Part shown: piece after piece, positions 25,461-38,690 of the stretch | Position numbering within the stretch: position 1 is the stretch's first letter | Layout: the number at the start of each line of letters is the position of its first letter | Source of the DNA: Blastobasis lacticolella | Taxonomy: Eukaryota > Arthropoda > Insecta > Lepidoptera > Blastobasidae | Assembly (NCBI GenBank): GCA_905147135.1 | Contig: LR990049.1 | Coordinates: forward strand, 4,295,428-4,359,427 | DNA length: 64,000 nucleotides | Reading direction: 5' to 3' | Notes under the pieces: generated by a model | Told to the model about the DNA's origin: nothing | Seen by the model: the letters and a program-made list of their open reading frames with translations, nothing else | Database searches by the model: none | Program-made: the position numbers and the translations under genes

Positions 25461-27754
25461 GCTCAACTCAGTGCGCTGTTATGGGATGTTATAACTGTAT
25501 AAATAAACGTTTTAACTTTTGTAACACACAATATTGTGTTGTTCGCAAGTTAGGATGGACGTCACACTAACACTGACGATGCAAGTGGGCCAGCTGTTAT
25601 TGCGCAAACAAAATTTATGCCTAGCTATTGTATCCATTAAACAGATTATTGCACTGAAATCATTTAGTACCACGTGGCCGATTCGCGATTTCCCCGAGAT
25701 CACAGAATGCTTTTAGACAAACAGCCGTGGTGCCATGACTGAGTGATGTGGACAATTCCAGACGAGAAGCTTAAAATCGTCGGCGCATTTAAAAAAATAA
25801 ATAGGTCAAGTTTCCACCTTGACTAACAGTTAAAACGCACATTCGCGATGGACAACGACCACGAAAATAGAGTCAACGCGACACCGTACCGCCTTGTGCT
25901 TAATTACATCGACAGGAACCATTTCAAACAATACCTGCGCCAAGAACAACTACACAGGTGAATTTACTGCTCGCGATATAACAAACGCGTCGATAAACCC
26001 GGCAATATGTTGTGCCAGGGATGATATGGCTCCGTATACTTCAATAGCGATAAAAATTCCAGACTCCAGAATATTTTTAGCCGAATCCAATATCTGGTGC
26101 TTACGTGAGAAATAGCAATCAAATTACTATCGATCCGGCAATGGAAGTAATAACAAGGTGCGCTCTCATTAGTCTGAAAACAGGAGTTATCGGTAATTGG
26201 AATCTATCTTTTACCGCGGAGTTAGCGGTTTTTTACTTAACAATTATTCCATTCGACGAAATCAACAGAGATGCGGAAAAAATCACATATTGTAAAATAA
26301 CTTCGCAACACATCACTATCAAATAATTTTATGAATAATTGAATAAAAAACGCAACCAAACGTAAATCTTACGTTAGAAATTTGTTATACAATATTAATA
26401 TACCTATCACCTATTAGCTAATCGTCTTGGAGAAATTCCATCGAAGTGGAAAGCAATATGCGCGCACCTTGAATTGCAATTTCAAGCCGTGAACTTGTGA
26501 TGTAAGAAGGCCATAATATATTTTATTAGCTTACGATCGATCGCCGAAAAGGGACACGACACTGTAGATCGAATAATGAGCAAGGAAAATTTGCGTGGTA
26601 CAAACTGGTGCGGTACCACGACCTTGGCGGTTGTTCGCTTATGGAGGGAACCTTAAACAAATCGATGGAAATTTCACTGTATTTATAAACACAGACGTAT
26701 AGGCTAGTAGTAGCGACCAAGCTGTGGGGAGAACAACATTGCGCTTGATTATGGTCACAACAGGTGTAGGCAAATGCATTGAGATGACGTGTGTTACGTG
26801 GGCACGAGAGTCAATGTTACTGAATTTTCCATTGGAAGGAATCGCGACCCTGGTGTTCCGTTCGAAGGCGGGTATTGGAGCACGTGCAGTCGCTGCAGTG
26901 AACACCCGAATGCAAACATCGAGTTTGTGCATTTAAATTGAACATTTTGCATCGGGGAGACGTCGCCGAAGCATCGGAGCGCGGCCGACGACGCAGTTTA
27001 TGCTAATCCTTATTGATTGCAAATGTGTATTGGATCAACCGAGATAATAAGGCGCGGTTACTCACATAACTACGGACTGGGCTTAAACGATTTCTCATTG
27101 ACGTTCCCACTGCTGCGTTAAACGATAAAGCCTAATGGAATTAGTCTTAACTAGGGACGGGCGCAGCCGCGCTTATATTTATGAACCGGTGAATGAAGAG
27201 CGATGTTTATTTATTTTACAAGTAATTGCGTACATTATGGTTATTTATGACGTTTCATGTTGGAATATAATATTATTTATTAATATGATTGAAAATAGGA
27301 AACACCCCGGCTTGGTGAATTTAAATCTTTTACACAGGTGTGATGAGCAGTATTGTTGTGATTATTATCATCAGATACAAAAGGTCATTAGACACCCAAC
27401 AAACGATTTCTATTTGTTTTACACTTGGTAATTCTCTTCTAAAGACGAGTGTCACCCACAATAGGTATACATAAATAGGTCAATAACATCGCTTACAAAG
27501 AAATAATTTTCCTCATGCCCACCGATTTCGATTCTAAACAGATAACTGACAAGTAATTCTCGGAACTCTGTTGAATTGCTAAAAAGAGACCTAGTCAATT
27601 GCACCGTTAACTACTTTCTATTTACTCAGAATAATATCGTGCGTGTCAGTTTTAAGGCTTGACTTGACCGGCGTGGGGGAAAGGACACATCTCACAATGT
27701 GCATGTTTAGCGCAGCTAAGCATAAGGATTCTGGATCTTTTAGAATACTAGGTA

Positions 27755-28015
27755 GGTGGATTTGTTTCTGTACCCGAAGAAAACCGAGGGGTGTTATAAG
27801 CTTAACGTATGTATCATGGCTTTGTGTATCTGTCTGTGTGGCATTGTAGCTCCCGAACGGATGGACCGATTTGAATGCGGTTTTCTGTATTTAAAAGCCA
27901 GTTTAATCGAGATGGTTCATAGCTTTGTTTCATTAAAATAGGTCCAGTAGTTTAGAAAATATTCAAATATATGTAAACTTGGTCTGGGGTTATCCAACTT
28001 TTTCTGTCGGTTACT
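27755..28015 (+). repeat. Dispersed repeat family E, copy 2
   Basis: Second copy of the family at 1600-1850, in the same orientation. It runs directly into a LINE C-terminal remnant at 28060, so the two may belong to one insertion or be nested. Confidence 0.65.
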
Positions 28016-28059
28016 TTATTCTTAAACAAATAGCACAGTACGAAAACACTTTTTCAGCA

Positions 28060-28258
28060 AACATTGGAAGAAATTACCACGTCGAAAGCTAAGGTCCGAA
28101 GTGGCATGAATAAAAGGAGATGTATGAAAAGATATGTGGATATATGCGAGGCTAGGGAGTTGTGTCAGGACAGAGCAAAGTGGTGGTTCATAGTCTCTCT
28201 GTTTACCCCACCTGTGGGACACAGGCGTAAGCTTTATGTACGTAAGTATGTACGAAAG
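28060..28258 (+). mobile_element. LINE C-terminal remnant, second family, subtype B
   Basis: It reads MKRYVDICEARELCQDRAKW, then the 3' UTR with CACCTGTGGGACACAGGCGT. Related to the copies at 28635-28745 and 56020-56190. Confidence 0.65.
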
Positions 28259-28577
28259 CAGTAACGCGTTTGAGTTACGCCTCGGGACATTTGGATATGC
28301 AAAAAAATTAAGCAGCAATCGCAGCCGCTTAAAGCGGCAGAATGTTTAACGACATACGTTTCGTAACAAAAGTGTAATGATGATATGTGGAACATTCATT
28401 GGTACTGGCAACTTGCCATTCTGAGGATGTTTCCGGCAAGCGCCGGCGACCGCCGATTCGTTCTGGCGTCGGGTGAATTACAATGCAATTGGTGGCGCGG
28501 CGGACGCGGCTGCAGCGTGCGTCACCTTCGCTAGAAAGCCGAGTTCTATGGTATCCGATATGTCATTCAAGTATCTA

Positions 28578-28579
<2 letters not shown>

Positions 28580-28633
<54 letters not shown>
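28580..28633. repeat. (TA)n microsatellite
   Basis: About 27 uninterrupted AT dinucleotides, adjoining the 3' end of a minus-strand LINE fragment at 28635. Such tails often seed microsatellites. Confidence 0.97.
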
Positions 28634-28634
<1 letters not shown>

Positions 28635-28745
28635 TATACATACGCATATAAAATTCATGCCTCTGTCCCACAGGTAGGGGGACAGAGACGTAGGAGTAGA
28701 CAGAGGCTATGGACTACCATTCTTGTCAAAGTATCAGGACAGATA
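28635..28745 (-). mobile_element. LINE 3' tail fragment, second family, subtype B
   Basis: The reverse complement of this stretch matches the 3' part of 28060-28258 (CCCACAGGTAGGGGGACAG, GAGGCTATGGACTACCA). Its 3' end abuts the (TA)n microsatellite at 28580. Confidence 0.55.
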
Positions 28746-28854
28746 GGATTTGACAGGATATAATAATATTATATTGTCACGGGTATCCCTAGACTTAAAT
28801 CAGTCTCAGGGTCCCCTGTACGACAGGATTATCAACACCAACCATGGGGCTTTT

Positions 28855-28981
28855 GTAAATTTGCCACAAAGTAAATTCGCCGTATTAATGGTACAAAATG
28901 GAGATTTGTGGCGTCTTTACTGTCAATGTATGGAATATAAAAAAGCAAAGAATATATGAATTTACTTTGTGGCAAGTTTAC
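28855..28981. mobile_element. Small MITE-like element
   Basis: Terminal arms of 24 bases are inverted: GTAAATTTGCCACAAAGTAA plus ATTC at 28855-28878, and the complement, ending GGCAAGTTTAC, at 28958-28981. The inside is about 80 bases and noncoding. Confidence 0.65.
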
Positions 28982-29328
28982 AATAACTCAGCCCGACGGC
29001 AGAGCTCTATGGTATCTCATCTCAGTCACTAATTCAAAACCTATAACAATGAAGGGTCTTGGAGGCAGAGACAAGAAAAAAATTGGGCGTATTTTTACTA
29101 TGAATCCTGGGCAATTGAACGACATCTAATACTTACCTAGCCCATTCACACATCGTGTTTCTTTATTAAAATTGGCTCGTTAAAGACTTACAAATGTTCA
29201 AACTAATAAGCCAAATCGTGATGAACACGATCATTATTAACGATTTGCGATTTTTAAAATGATAAATAGTCGTTCGAAGAGTGAAGAAAATATAACCTGA
29301 ACACGCTAATTTGGTATGGTACAAGATA

Positions 29329-30232
29329 TACAGGTTGTCCGGTAATGAATGGATAACCTTGAAATGTCATATAGTATAACTTATGGCCTTTTAGAAAAAA
29401 AAACGTAACAAAATATATCATAAGCTATGATTTTTTTTAAAAGAAAAGTCTATTTTATTACCTTATTTTACTTTTTTTATGAACACTACGATCAGAAATG
29501 AATGTATTCCATCGGTTTTTGTAATTTTATTATATGCTTATAGATAAACAGTAAAATGAAATAGTATGTCCAGATATTGCACTTTTTTATTAAAAAAATT
29601 TGCAAATTAATTAATTTTAGCGAAATTTGCAAAATTTATTTTTTATCAATGTTTAAACATCTTGGGTATAAAAAAATGCATGAATACATGATTGGCCAAT
29701 AATTTTAAAGTAATGTCGGTTTCAAGTAGATTTTATAAAGGTACAATTCACAAATGTATCTACAATAAGTAGTGAATTATTGCCATTAATGTAGAAAAGG
29801 AGAACATTTTACTAAATATAACAAAATTTGTAATATGGGAACATTTTTTAAATTTAATTGTACCTGAACTTTGGGGATTATAAAAAAACAACATTTTATT
29901 TTACATTCATTTAAAATAAATGTTCAAACTGTTGGCCTCTCACTCTTATGCAGGCCTACGGAGAAGTCTTGTGTACCGTCGTTTACTTATTTTTGATGCG
30001 GCTGCTCTGACACAGCTTCTTAATACTTCTAAAGACCTTACGGTATACTTCCTCTTTAAGGCAGCCCCAATTTTTAAATAACACGTACCCGGATAGATGG
30101 ATCGGGCGCCTAGGGCCAATTGTGTGGCCTCCACGTTCACCGGACCTAAATCCATTGGATTTTTTAAATTGGGGCTGCCATAAATAGAAAGTATACTGTA
30201 AGGTTATCCATTCATTACCGGACACCCTGTAT
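29329..30232 (-). mobile_element. Mariner-like DNA transposon remnant with an internal inversion
   Basis: The ends are inverted repeats of about 38 bases: left CAGGTTGTCCGGTAATGAAT then GGATAACCTT; right the complement, ending ACCCTGTATA. TA dinucleotides flank it. Transposase fragments occur on both strands. On the plus strand at 30088-30180 one reads IVWPPRSPDLNPLDFLNWG, a DDE transposase C-terminal motif. On the minus strand from 30075 down one reads NWGCLKEEVYRKV, which should follow it. The left half (29366-29930) is A+T-rich and noncoding. The element is inactive. Confidence 0.8.
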
Positions 30233-32530
30233 ATGCACACTGGGTGCATCCGATTTTAATAAAATTTAGAAGCCTATCGAAGACAGTGGGAGAGTTATTA
30301 AAAGACGGTTTTAAACTAAAATATTTTTGATAATCCATAAAAAATTAATACAGTTACGGGCCCTTTAACTATTCAACCAGTCTCCGGATCCCCAGCGGAA
30401 GACCAGTCTCATCTCGTACGTCATTTATTCAAGCATGGGCGCGGCTGGCAGGGTCCAGAAGTGTGACTGCAGGCGACTGGTCTCGGCCAAATACGCGTGT
30501 GCGCCACTAGTCGTCCAAGCGATATTACGCATTTCCTAATGTAGATAAAGCATAAAATGGTGTGACATTGTAACAGCCGGCCGCTGCGCTGCTAATCCCT
30601 ATCACGCCAATTTGTGAATCGTAGAAGATATGGGGGGTAGGTGCAGTTTTTCATCAAGTGGTCTGATTGCTCATTGATATCGCTATGGCGGTAACAAAAA
30701 TTTATGGTTGATTTGTAAATTTTGCAAGGTTACGAGTTACGGACGGACGACGTTTACATCGACTTAAATTAAGAAAAGCTTTTACAAGCCCAAAAAGGGA
30801 GGTAGTTCGTTCGCACATGAATGCCGATCAGTGTAGTAAGTAGGTAGGTACATTTTATTAGGTACTAGTACTCCTACATACACCTACATTCACCTACTTT
30901 ACCTACCCTTTATAAACATTTCTCTTGAATAACTAATAACTAACCTATAGTTGAAAACCGCAATAAAATCCATTGCGTAGTTTAAAAGATCTAAGCGTAC
31001 CTAAATACATGGGACAGACGGCGGGAAGCGACTTTGTTTAATACTAAGTGTATTTAATTTGTAAAATGTGAATGTGCTGTGCGTCTTGGAATCAAAGATA
31101 AATAAATAGGCAGTAACGTAAGAAATTTTTATTTCATTTTATTTTGGTACCCATGCGTAGCTAGCGTATGTCTCTAGCAAGGCATACACAAAACAAAAAC
31201 ATCCATTGAGGGTTTCTATGGGGAAAGCGACTATTCTTAACGCTTACCCAGCAATGGTGTGAAATCTCCGGCCATGTGGGTCAACAAACCGCGTGCTTTA
31301 TCAGCGGCAGTATACATTTCTGTATCGATAGCCGGGTGGCACTGCGCGCGCGCCGGCCCGGCCCTTATCTGGCTTCCCTCCCACGCTTCCCACTACGCTC
31401 TAAGTAATTCACAATTACACGCCCATTAATTTAAAACGTCGATCGGAGATAATCACGGCTCTCCGACTCGATAGCCAATCAGGATCGACACAATACTTTG
31501 TCGTTCAAAACTATTGTTCCGATGTTCCACCCGTGGTAGTCCGATGGAATTGCGTCTGATTTTAGTTATCGCAAACAAAGTAAACGCTAGTACACTCTCT
31601 CATATTTTCTCAATACACACGCGTGTTTAATAAAATAATTTCACGTCTTTACAGTATATTACATTGCTTACATTGCGATTCAAACAACTTGAACATGTGC
31701 AGTTGTCGTTTTTTAAGTGTGACGTCTTCAAGTAGGTACCGACTGACGATTGCCGAGTGTATTGCGTGAATTTGGAAGCATTAGGTAATAAATTGCCACC
31801 GCGTCGTGGAAAATATAATTCTTAAGAGAAAATCAAGACAAAATATTGTAAAATCGTGACAAATCTTGCGTCATATTGTTTGAAACGCACCGTAGGTAGG
31901 GTACAATACGTCTTTATATTATACAGTTTGACTATACCATCCATAGCCGCTAAGCAACTAAACTCGATCGCGTCTCGAATGCCTTAAAGCATCGAGATGC
32001 GAGTCTCGAATGTCTGATAATGCCAATTTCACTGGCGGAGCGCGTATCGGGGCAAGACAAAGAGCGATAAACCGGTGTATTATTAGAAATATCGTGTACG
32101 GAGGTCAGTACGCAACGCGTCGCCACCAATGATACAGCGGTGATAATCGGTGTGTTGAACCCCAATGTGTTATGTGCCGGGGGCCCAGTCGCGAATGCGG
32201 CCCGATAGCGTGGACAGAACACGCTTAGGGGTTATTTTTGAACCAAGCGGTGCAAAAATAGACGGCATTCTTTGTTATGCAATTTATTTTCTCGTTGTCC
32301 GTTTAGTGGACAGCGGATCTAAATGTATACTGTTTAGAGGAGGGTCGATAATGCCTATTAATAGTTGGCAATTGATAATAGATTGTTGTCTATAATTTGT
32401 AACAGAACGGTTTAGCTTACGAGTAGCCAGCCAGGCACTGTTCATTCAAATTCAATTTGGTATATTAGCAGAAGATTCATTCAAATTCGTGTTACTACTT
32501 AAACATACAATTTGAAAAGTCGTAAATGGT

Positions 32531-32640
32531 TATACAGGCTGTTACATAATATGTGTATGAAACCGTGTACTGGATGGAGTGCTAAATGTATGAAAACGAT
32601 AGGTACAATTATTCCACGTACGACAGAAAACAAAAAACCC
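32531..32640 (+). mobile_element. Truncated copy of the 9219-9369 element
   Basis: It starts TATACAGGCTGTTACAT and follows the 9219 element through GATAGGTACAATTATT, then diverges. The right terminal repeat is missing. Confidence 0.6.
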
Positions 32641-33284
32641 CCTTAAGCCCCGCAGCTATAGCTGAGCCTTAGACCAATTTGTTTTGATTTGGTATGTTAA
32701 ATTTATTCTTTCAAATGTATTTTATCTTTGTATAACCTCAAGCAAAACAAATAAACATTTTCATTTTTTCATTTTAATATATTACCTATATAGGCTCAAA
32801 TTTAACATCGGACTGTTATCGGAGGGCTGTTGAAGTGATGCAATGTGACATTATACTACGATGTAGTAACTACGTACTCGTGAGGTACAAGTACATGGGA
32901 ACAGACAGCACAGTGTATCAATAACTTACTACATGTTATAATGAAACAGAACATAAGTAAATAAACGACAATCGTAAACAAAGCAAATGAATTAATCAAA
33001 ATAAACGTAACCCAAATGGAGTACTTATTACTCCAAATAGCCGACAGAGGCGCGCTCAAGGCCATAAATAAACTACGAAATAAGAGAGATCTGTATATTC
33101 GTTACATTATTAGTTAACGATGCAATACAATATCGATTTATTGGAATTTCTCACAATGGTGCCAGGTTTTGTGGCACGTTTTCGCACTTGTATGCCACAA
33201 GGCACGATTGACATAGTGAACAAAATTATTTAAGAGCCTAACATAATTTTGGGAAGGATAATATTTGTACAGCAATTTGGGAAT

Positions 33285-33400
33285 CAGTCGTAGAGGCGAT
33301 AGATGTGGAGGGTTTCGCCATAATCTCCACACACAGGCAGATCGCAATGTTGAAAATTACCGAGCAGCGAACGCCGCTCCCCATTTTCTAGTAGGTGTAT
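33285..33400 (+). repeat. Dispersed repeat family C, degraded fragment
   Basis: GGGTTTCGCCATAATCTCCA, then CACAGGCAGATCGCAATG, resembles the core of family C at 39900-39970, with more divergence. Confidence 0.4.
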
Positions 33401-34559
33401 TATTCTATTTCTCCGGACCCGACACCATGTGGGCATGCCTCACAATCTATGACAATCAAGGATGCAATGTAACCCAATTCATCGAAACAATTAGCGATCT
33501 AGACATTTGACCATCATCTCATCTGGTGGTAAGTGACGATGCGGCTAATGATGGAACGTGGCTGTCTAGGAATAGCCCATTCACTCGAGCCCAGAAGACA
33601 TCCAATCGTTGAAGCTGTGACTGATTCTCATAACAAAAGGAAAAGAGGAGTCGGTAGAAAAATGGGCCCGTTGGAATTTCGGCCCACGGGACGAGTAGCC
33701 GACTTTATTTTATTTATTTTTGCAGAACGAACCGGCTCTGATAACCAAGTTAAGCGCCACCGCCGTTTGCAGATTCCGGTGACTGGTGACCTTTTCGTAC
33801 TTTGAGGCTAGTCGAACTTAGGCACCGCAACGAGTCCGCCCCTCGTTAGGTGTGGCTCCTAATAGCGTTGGCGAAGCTAAGTTGACAAGGTCTTCCTTCC
33901 GCTGGGGACCCTAAGCCGATAGGCAATACAATAAAGGTATACCCCGTGACGCTATTTAGGTATTACGTTTATTATAAATTTTCGTATAGGTAGTAAACTA
34001 GCCGTTCGCTTAAATTAAATAAATGTTTAACGTGACCACTTGGTACCTATACAGTCGAGGGAATAATTGTTTCTTTAAATGATAATAAATTATAGTTCGA
34101 AACGAAAAGGAGTTCAGCTGTAGTTGACCACTTCAAACCCTGTACCCTCGTCGACTCGTCCCAATGAAAAAAGGTGCGTCCACTCCTTCGCCTGGACGAG
34201 GTGACTCTGTCATGTCTCAAGCCTATAATTATAGACTAGCTTATCCTTCAAACCGGAACACAGCCAACGAAAAAAGGTAAAGGTAAAGGTAAAGCGGTGC
34301 ACGGTCGGACAAATATGACGCAAATCAGACGCGATATTAATCTTTGATTTAAAAGGGTATTACGAATTTAGGTCTACTTAAAACCAGTCACCAAGTGAGC
34401 CACGCTCATTGCTAGATTGGTGTTTTCTCTTGGCCATTATCGTCGGATGTACAGCCAGAACTTGTATTTATTTATTTGTAAGTATACTAAATACAAGAGA
34501 GCATTTGTCCCCTTGTCGCATATTTCTTAAATTTCTTATTAAATTAGTTGAAAATAGGT

Positions 34560-34695
34560 ACCTAAACCTAAGAAGCGTTGGATTCATATCGTTGAGCCGG
34601 ATGCGAAAGCCAACGGCTTCCGACGCGTGGATGCCGAAGACAGTCCGAAGTGGAGAAGAAATAATAGGAGCCTGGCAGAACATTGACCACTAGGA
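34560..34695 (+). mobile_element. LINE C-terminal remnant (same family as 2441-2955)
   Basis: Frame-broken copy: PKKRWIHIVEPDAKANGF and DAEDSPKWRR can be read with AGCCTGGCAGAA after it. It matches the C-terminal tail of the LINE at 2640-2790. Only the last 40 or so codons remain. Confidence 0.7.
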
Positions 34696-34699
34696 TGGT

Positions 34700-37600
34700 G
34701 ACGATGAGAATGAGACACTAGGTAGACCCTGACGCGTCAAGACAACACAATAGTGTGCACGCCTCCATAGATAATATATGGCTCCGACAGCCTTCTGACG
34801 CATCTCGATACGACACGGCGCCGTATTATTAATCTGGTTGAAACCCACCGTAAACCAAACCATGTTTCCGCGTAGCAGATGACAGATGAATGTCAAATTA
34901 CGTTCGGAAAATTTCGCACCAAAGACAAGTCGTAGTCTGTTTGAAATAATGGAAGGGGTAACCGTTTATGATTCAGGCGGGCGAAGGTCGATAATACAAT
35001 AAAGTGGCGTGGAAATATTTGCGGTATGCGTTCGGCATCCTTCGGCTCATCGGCCTTTGCACTGCGGCTAATTAAATTAGACACGAATCTGTCTGATTTG
35101 TTCCTGCAATTTGGGGGTATAATTGTAACGATATACTGGAGGTACCTACTGCTTCGGTTGTGCCACCAGGTGGCGAAATTGGTAGCAGATACCGCAGTCT
35201 ATACACATTTCTTCGTTTTAAGGTGAAAGTACAATGTAAAAGATGATTGTGTAATTGAGTAACATGTAGTGAGTGGATTGATAGCTATCTTAACGACTTG
35301 ACCCGGAGTAGATAGCAAAAGAATGACTTCGCAGCAAAGCCAGTTATCGAAATGGGCCACAGTTAAAAACTAGATTATATAAAGTAAGCACTGATAGTAT
35401 AAGAATTGCAAAGTTATATCTTGCTAACAAACAGACCTCTCATCATAATCATAACTAGGCACTCTTTTTTCAATTAGTAACGATAAGTTTTATAATTTCT
35501 GTGTTAATATAATTTTCTAGTTTGGTAGCAAAACATGTTTAACTATTTTTTTTTTGTTATACGGCAAACAAACAGTCAAGTGTTCGCAGTTAAGCTACCA
35601 ATGCGTTGCTCACCTCTGAAGAGACCTCTAATATACCTCTTGAACGATCCTATGTCATAGTCCAAAGGAAACACTGGCTGGGAGCCCATTCTACATCCGA
35701 TTCGGACGAGCTATCGAATCGAATCGAGCGAGCGTATCACTTATTAAGTTAAAGAAATCATTGTTGAAACGACTGTCAATGTTTGACAGTAAATCTACCT
35801 ACTTTACACCTATTGTCTGTTGTATAGGTCGGTAATTAAATTACATGCTCCAACAACCACCCAGGTGAAAGGAGGAACAAGAAACGATTTGGCCCAACGG
35901 ACACTTGACAAGCCAATAACATTAGTTTATAATTATTATTAAATCCCACTTTGTTGTGGTCAAAGGTGAGTTAAGACCTGCACGTGTGGTGCAGTAAATA
36001 CCCAAGGAGTGTACTTTAACAACTGTTATTGTCTAAATGATGAATGGGCCGCAAAACGCTGAACTGCGCATTACGAGCGTGCGGAATAAAATAAATTCCT
36101 GCTTTATTAGTCGCGCGTTTGTTGGCTGTATCGTTTTGTCTCTAATCCGGTAAGCGTGTTTGTATATATGGTGGTATTCTTTTAATTTTAAGAATAGGCT
36201 TTAAAAGAGAGTGTATAAGTAGTTTATCAGTTATCTAACACCTGTAACACAAGCTTTGCTTACTTTGGGGCTAGATGGCGCTGTTTTTCCAAGTATATTT
36301 ATTTATTAAGTATAAATATTTACACAAATGTAGCGAAATAAGGTCGGACAGTGTTACATACAACTAGTCGGTTGATTGATACACCTTCAACTGCAATTTT
36401 CAATTTCCAAGAATTTAGGTTATAATGCGATATCTAATCAAATGTAGGATATAAAGAAATCAAACAAATGCTTTTTTATCGATATCGATAATGTTTTTCT
36501 GATGATAAACCATTTATTGGCGCTAATCAATAATACTATCAGTCGTCGAACCGGACCGCGTCGACTGCCATTGTAAGTATAAGCCGACTATTAGGTCACA
36601 TTTGTAGTCGGCGACTAGTCGGCAATAACAGCCGACTAGTTGGTTCTTGTTTTTATTTGCTTGTATTTATTATAAGGGTAAATACAAAATTAGTTTGTTT
36701 GTAATGGATAACCTCAAAAATTACCTCAATTTACTCAAAGTTATGGTGTTATAGACCAGACGGTCGACTCAAAAACATCCTCAGACGTGGTTATGCATGG
36801 AATAAATACCTGATTATGATCAGTTACGGTCAAGAATAACAAACAATGTGTCATAATAACATCATGAAAATAACACACTATAAATGCGTTGCAACATTCG
36901 CCTCTAATTTGAAATTGTGTTTAAAGTTACATTGTGTTATACCGAGCACTTAAAGTTAAATCTGGTGTCCAGACTTCGTTGGCTTGTCGAACGCAACATA
37001 CAGTACAACGCCACAAACTGATTAAATCATGCACAGCGGTCCATGTGACTCAAAACCTGTCATTGTCGGTTATTGCGCCGTACCATTGGCCAGACACTCT
37101 CGTGACTGGCCAGTTTGAAATGAGCGAACAAAAAAAAGAATACTTTTTGCTCGTCGAAAAATCGCCAGCCGTACAGCCAGCACGTGTTTGTTGGCTGTTG
37201 CTTTTTAGAGCCCTCGGCGTCCTTGCCGGGGCGCCGCCACGTCACGCGCCGGCGCTCGTTCGGCCTACAGCTGTTTGTTTGACAACAAACCAGCGATATG
37301 CGCACCTCCGCACCTCCGACACACTATCATTGCCCACGTCTATGTGTTTTGGCACAAGACTACGCCTCTGCAGCACAAATAGGGCGCCGGCGCCGTTTCA
37401 AACCGCCGACGGCGAATTTCGCAATGCCGTGACGAGTTTCTGAGCGGCAATTATGATGCGTGTATTAAATTAGTTCGCTGATTCGTTGCAGATATACGAA
37501 TACATACGACAAAATGTGTGTGCGTAGATACTTTTTTTTTTGCATAAATTATTAAAACGCTATGTACAAAATCATAAGGCATGTTAAATTATCGAAGACA

Positions 37601-38690
37601 ATGACCTATCTGTGATAGATAAACGAAGTGTTAACATTTTACACGTGGAGCTAATTTATGGAAGCAACAAGTGTTCGAGAGAGTAATGGAAAAATTGCCA
37701 GTGACACTGGCTGTAAGTGACTTTCATAACTCGTTATCACACATTTTACCTACTGTGTAAAGTGCATTGGCGTGGACCTATCAATTTGTGAAATCGGTTT
37801 ATCGGTTAACGCTGATGTAGTGGAATTGGTGACGTCAAACCCCCACGCCCAGCAGAAATGAATGAATAGGCTAACAGCTAACTAGAATTTGTGGACGCCG
37901 ACGTCAGTAACTCGACATTTTATATCCATAACTTTGTCTCGGTCAGAAACGCGACGTCAAAGCGATGAAGTCGATGTGGTTCTCGCATTATTATTACGCT
38001 TACTCTGTAAGAGGTATCGCGTCTGAGAAAAGAGGCAACAAGTATTTTGTGCATCCACTTTCACCAATATAAGCACGCTAGCCGATCGGATTGCACTTTG
38101 GAATGGCGAACGCGCGTGCGATAGTTCTCTTGGATTGTCAACTGCAATCCAGTCGTTATTTAGACAGACGTGTCTGGCTGTCCACGTCATTACAATGAGA
38201 ATATCTACTTTAGCACATAATTTTTTTTTTAATCATCGACGGGTCTGTCTTCTTTAAAAGTTTTAGTCGTTCTCGTTAATAATGAAATTGATATATTTGA
38301 TATAAAGTGCTCCGGTCCGCCTTTTAGAACGCCATGTTTGTACATTTCCACGTCGGAGACAATGACAAAAATCGTTCATTAAATTGTATCAATAACGTAC
38401 ATAAGTCTTACAACTTCGTACATCGATTCCATGAATGTACAAGATTTCAAAAACATAAGGTTTAGACAATGGACTATTGAAAAAACTCGAGGAATCTTAG
38501 TTACGCGTATTAAAATAACGCACACCGCTCGACATGTTGGAACTGTCTGAAGTTTCAGTTTGTTACATTTTAAGTAGCGAATTAAAATAACGCAGCAAAA
38601 GTCACCAATTTAACGCTTAATGAGAGACAAATAATTATAAACATAAAATTTGGTACAAATTTTCGACTTACACCGGAGGTTGCGCAGCAG
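34700..38690. other. Bun intron: no gene recognised
   Basis: It holds the CGACTAGTCGG element (36362-36645). A GC-rich patch at 37180-37440 includes a 169-codon plus-strand frame without family likeness. TGACGTCA-type sequences near 37826 and 37897. The remainder is A+T-rich. Confidence 0.4.
36362..36645. mobile_element. Possible inverted-repeat element with CGACTAGTCGG motifs
   Basis: The left end CAACTAGTCGGTTG and right end CAGCCGACTAGTTG are inverted. Near the right end CGACTAGTCGG and GCCGACTA recur, like subterminal transposase-binding repeats. No target duplication was recognised. Confidence 0.4.

Larger units (their letters stand above)
22300..27700. other. Bun intron: no gene recognised
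   Basis: Apart from the CpG island (23380-23935), the duplication at 23998, the palindrome at 25151 and the family C fragment at 25340 I see nothing firm. Frames at 22800-23105 (101 codons, plus) and 24903-25151 (82 codons, minus) are unrecognised. Confidence 0.45.
30240..34550. other. Bun intron: no gene recognised
   Basis: It holds a GC-rich patch at 31310-31400, the truncated MITE at 32531, a family C fragment at 33285, and a moderately GC-rich 33510-33930 stretch that looks like an old repeat (90-codon chance frame). GGTAAA triplicated near 34275. Confidence 0.4.

Noticed and set aside
28473..28763. 96-codon frame with a run of Tyr-Ile
   Set aside because: It is a translation of the (TA)n microsatellite and LINE debris.
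36934..37443. 169-codon plus-strand open frame
   Set aside because: No domain, low-complexity or membrane pattern I recognise. It lies across a GC-rich patch where stop codons are rare, and other frames are open too.
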